Shown here: piece by piece, positions 4,874-5,617 of the stretch
Layout of the letters: each line of letters opens with the position of its first letter
Numbering within the stretch: the stretch's first letter is position 1
NCBI GenBank assembly: GCA_017441045.1
Contig: JAFSAK010000004.1
Coordinates: 1-5,617, forward strand
Length of the DNA stretch: 5,617 bases
From: Clostridia bacterium
GTDB taxonomy: Bacteria; Bacillota_A; Clostridia; Oscillospirales; Acutalibacteraceae
Direction of reading: 5' to 3'
Translations under genes and position numbers: made by a program
The notes under the pieces: model-generated
Seen by the model: only the letters and a program-made list of their open reading frames with translations
What the model was told of the DNA's origin: nothing
Database searches by the model: none

Positions 4874-5617
4874 ATGAGAAGTCGTTTTCTTTTTAAGTAT
4901 CTTTCTCTCTTTTTGAGCATTATACTCCTTTTGTCGATAGGCGGAGTTTTCGCCGTATGGCGTTATGCCGAGGACAGACCGCAGGGTGTCTCCGATATAC
5001 TTCCCCTTAATTTAAGCGAATTTACCTGGGATGGCTCGGATATTCTACCCGATGATATTCAGGGCGAAGACCACGCTTGGCTTATTAAGAACCTCATAAG
5101 CGGTGAGAAAAACGGCTCCGTTATAGGCCTTGATAATAAAAACTCCGACCTTAACGAATATATCCAAAACCGTCTTGATGGCGGCCTTGGTTGGGAACGA
5201 GATTATTTCGGCAGTATGGCCGTTACGGGCGATGCCGAGATGGAAGCTCTTTTCGGCGCAGCCGCGCAGGGACTTTCTTTTATAATTCAGGTTGTAAGTG
5301 ATACGGAATATTATATATACACCACCAGCGTTTATCTCGGTGAACGAGGTGAGCCGAACTGGCTTAACACCTCCAATAAAACCCCCGGTAACCCCTCTGT
5401 TCCCATAGGCGAATATATTTTTGCTGTTTTCCGCACGAAAATCACCCGTCCCAACTCTTCAACCCCTTGGAATATTATTGAAACCAAGCAGGGTAAAGCC
5501 CTTTCCGATTGGTACGATGAAAACCGCAGAAACGCCAATGTCACACAGATTCCCGCTTTTGACCCTAAAACTTGGGTTGAGGACACTGCTATGGGCAGCG
5601 AAATGACCACCGCCAAA
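4874..5617 (+). CDS. Second SipW-class exported protein (partial, continues past the right edge)
   Basis: The frame opens at ATG 4874 and stays open for 248 codons to the window end, so the C-terminus and full length are unknown. Residues 1-27 form a signal peptide: basic start MRSR, hydrophobic core 9-22, and GGVFA followed by VWRYAE, with cleavage expected after A27. This is the same type as in the upstream small secreted protein. Further similarity is seen at LSEFTWDG (47-54), which lines up with LTEATFEG (42-49) of that protein. The rest contains beta-like stretches such as FIIQVVSD, YYIYTTSVYL and GEYIFAVFRTKI, plus several Trp, and no enzyme motif I recognise. Start spacing shows coupling with the peptidase. 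It is probably a second peptidase substrate, possibly a minor, tip or anchoring subunit. It could equally be an unrelated exported protein that shares only the signal class. Confidence 0.8.
   Translation, partial: MRSRFLFKYLSLFLSIILLLSIGGVFAVWRYAEDRPQGVSDILPLNLSEFTWDGSDILPDDIQGEDHAWLIKNLISGEKNGSVIGLDNKNSDLNEYIQNRLDGGLGWERDYFGSMAVTGDAEMEALFGAAAQGLSFIIQVVSDTEYYIYTTSVYLGERGEPNWLNTSNKTPGNPSVPIGEYIFAVFRTKITRPNSSTPWNIIETKQGKALSDWYDENRRNANVTQIPAFDPKTWVEDTAMGSEMTTAK

Noticed and set aside
5332..5616. Minus-strand open frame of 94 codons near the right edge
   Set aside because: It is antisense to the coupled exported-protein gene, which has a signal peptide and a good ribosome site.

Overview
The window looks like part of a Bacillota (class Clostridia) chromosome, probably from an uncultured anaerobe. 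This is inferred from strong Gram-positive Shine-Dalgarno sites, very A+T-rich spacers between moderate-GC genes, and a signal peptidase and secreted proteins of the clostridial SipW/TasA kind. No RNA gene, CRISPR array, insertion sequence or phage gene was seen.

Left part (1-895). A probable divergent gene starts at base 24 on the minus strand and runs off the left edge. Rightwards, a promoter and a good ribosome site drive a stand-alone RpiB/LacAB-fold isomerase (273-845) that ends at a hairpin terminator. The isomerase keeps the fold's cysteine motif but lacks most of the usual phosphate-binding and general-acid residues, so its substrate is open.

Middle part (993-3276). A strong extended -10 promoter, followed by a perfect 7-11-7 inverted repeat at the predicted transcription start, drives a single cytoplasmic GH2 beta-mannosidase-like enzyme (1070-3238). 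It has both catalytic glutamates and its own strong terminator. It and the isomerase may both serve sugar catabolism, but they are separate transcription units.

Right part (3298-5617, running off the edge). This is a SipW-type secretion cassette. A near-consensus promoter drives a small secreted protein with a SipW-class signal peptide. A hairpin terminator or attenuator follows, then an ER-type (Ser-His) signal peptidase with an extra N-terminal membrane helix, then a tightly coupled second secreted protein with the same kind of signal peptide. The two secreted proteins share a short motif about 20 residues after the predicted cleavage site. By analogy with TasA/SipW of Bacillus subtilis, the cassette probably makes and processes surface or matrix fibre subunits. 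This is the most interesting part of the window.
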